Made by a program: the position numbers and the translations under genes | Origin: Xenorhabdus budapestensis | Lineage (GTDB): Bacteria > Pseudomonadota > Gammaproteobacteria > Enterobacterales > Enterobacteriaceae | Assembly: GCF_002632465.1 (NCBI RefSeq) | Contig: NZ_NIBS01000007.1 | Location: 117,569-181,568 of the forward strand | Direction: 5' to 3' | Length of the DNA stretch: 64,000 nt | Notes under the pieces: model-generated | Databases searched by the model: none | The model's input: only the letters and a program-made list of their open reading frames with translations | What the model was told of the DNA's origin: nothing | In this document: one piece after another, positions 63,030 through 64,000 of the stretch | Layout of the letters: every line of letters begins with the position of its first letter | Position numbering within the stretch: position 1 is the first letter of the stretch

Positions 63030-64000
63030 TTATTCAGTAAATATTGATACACCTTCCTTAACTGAATTTTTATTAATGATTCCATCTTTTATAATGGAAG
63101 TAGCTTCAATAATATCCGAGTGAGAACAATGTTCAATTAATTTTATCATTAGAGGAGTAGTAATCCAGGCAGAAATATTATTATCCGGCATTTTAGCTAC
63201 TAACTGATTTACCAATACCCCAATTTCTCCTTTGTAACTTTGATCGGTTTTTCCTGCTTTAAATAGAGTGATTTTTGTATGTGTTAATTTACCACTTAAG
63301 TCACAATTAATAATTTTATTTTCAAAAGGAATAGCTTCCAATACTTTATTTATATAAGTATCTTCGGCACCCATCTGCTGTAATTTTTTTGTAACACCTT
63401 TAACAACATATGACATATCCATTTGATTTTTTACTCTTTTTAAATCATCGGTATTTATTATTGTATCTAATAAAAATAACCCGATATTTTTTGCTCCGCT
63501 CTGTTCAAGTTGAAATGCAATTTCCATCGCTAATTGTCCTCCTAATGACCAGCCTAATATCCTGATAGGCTTATCAATAGAAGTCTCAGTTAAAATCAAT
63601 TCTAAATAGACCTGAGCTATTTTTTCTAATGAACTAATGTGATATTCCGTAAGCAAATTATAATTATTGATGCCTATACAGTTATATACATTAGATAATT
63701 CATTAGCCAGCGAAGTATATACCTCACTACCACAATTCGCTGCATGAACCATAAACAATTTATCTGTTGCTGTTGATTTTGGCGTTAATCGATGAAGCAG
63801 CTCACATTTAGAATGCCCATCTTCCAACCATTCTGCTAACAAAGACACAGATCGGTAGCTAAACAATATATGCAATGGGATCTCAATCTCCATTTCACGA
63901 TGAATAGCGGCTGCCAGTTTAATCGCCAGCAGGGAATTACCGCCGATACGGAAGAAGTTATCTTCAATCCCCACCCGTTCCAGCCCCAATACCGACTGCC
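63030..64000 (-). CDS. nonribosomal peptide synthetase, C-terminal carrier and thioesterase part
   Basis: The frame runs in from the right edge and stops at 63030; about 323 residues are visible. First comes a peptidyl carrier domain (LGLERVGIEDNFFRIGGNSLLAIKL, phosphopantetheine Ser in GGNSL), then a type I thioesterase with nucleophile in GWSLGGQLAMEI and likely His in CSHSDII. This is the releasing end of an assembly-line enzyme; the adenylation and condensation domains lie outside the window, so the product cannot be predicted. Typical of the secondary-metabolite loci of insect-pathogenic enterobacteria. Confidence 0.93.
   Translation of the reverse strand, partial: QSVLGLERVGIEDNFFRIGGNSLLAIKLAAAIHREMEIEIPLHILFSYRSVSLLAEWLEDGHSKCELLHRLTPKSTATDKLFMVHAANCGSEVYTSLANELSNVYNCIGINNYNLLTEYHISSLEKIAQVYLELILTETSIDKPIRILGWSLGGQLAMEIAFQLEQSGAKNIGLFLLDTIINTDDLKRVKNQMDMSYVVKGVTKKLQQMGAEDTYINKVLEAIPFENKIINCDLSGKLTHTKITLFKAGKTDQSYKGEIGVLVNQLVAKMPDNNISAWITTPLMIKLIEHCSHSDIIEATSIIKDGIINKNSVKEGVSIFTE

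Noticed and set aside
1..64000. CRISPR arrays, tRNA or rRNA genes, complete insertion sequences
   Set aside because: I looked for regular repeat-spacer patterns, tRNA T-arm motifs and transposase-like proteins and saw none.

Overview
The window reads as chromosome from an enterobacterium of the Photorhabdus/Xenorhabdus group (Morganellaceae). This rests on four observations. (1) The gene order men - nuo - lrhA - alaA - yfbR - yfbS - yfbT - yfbV - ackA - pta matches the E. coli 51-minute region, with very similar proteins. (2) The intergenic regions are very AT-rich. (3) A TTCAAG(A/T)TGCAGC inverted-repeat family is present. (4) An hms biofilm locus, an lrhA/hexA regulator and a nonribosomal peptide synthetase all lie nearby. 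The genus is an inference; no rRNA or tRNA gene is visible.

Layout. 1-2.5 kb: the end of a Ner-like regulator, tyrP with two TyrR-type boxes, and yfaZ. 2.6-9.9 kb: a complete menaquinone cluster on the minus strand, menF-menD-menH-menB-menC-menE. 10.7-20.9 kb: a plus-strand biofilm and c-di-GMP island, with hmsHFRS (pgaABCD) for poly-N-acetylglucosamine, hmsCDE (yfiRNB type: periplasmic repressor, diguanylate cyclase, OmpA-like lipoprotein) and a membrane EAL phosphodiesterase. Synthesis, export, c-di-GMP production and c-di-GMP breakdown are therefore side by side.

20.9-27.8 kb is a variable patch between men and nuo. It holds an orphan XRE regulator, two frameshifted small genes (one a clear CPCC-family cysteine-rich protein), an ascorbate-type PTS (EIIC-EIIB-EIIA) without metabolic partners, a BetT-like transporter, an SDR-fold protein whose catalytic Tyr is Phe, and a small antitoxin-like gene followed by a truncated Doc toxin.

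27.9-43.0 kb: the 13-gene nuo operon (complex I, fused nuoCD) on the minus strand. 43.6-54.5 kb: lrhA, alaA, yfbR, yfbS, yfbT, yfbV, ackA and pta. 54.8-62.4 kb: the arginine succinyltransferase operon astC-astA-astD-astB-astE on the minus strand, followed closely by an amino-acid permease. 63.0-64.0 kb: the carrier and thioesterase end of an NRPS that runs off the window.

The core genes are ordinary. The features most worth a second look are the eight-gene hms/c-di-GMP cluster, the decayed immunity-like and toxin-antitoxin remnants at 21-28 kb, the Tyr-less SDR protein beside a perfect palindrome, and several long inverted repeats in intergenic DNA. Nothing here proves a wholly new system.
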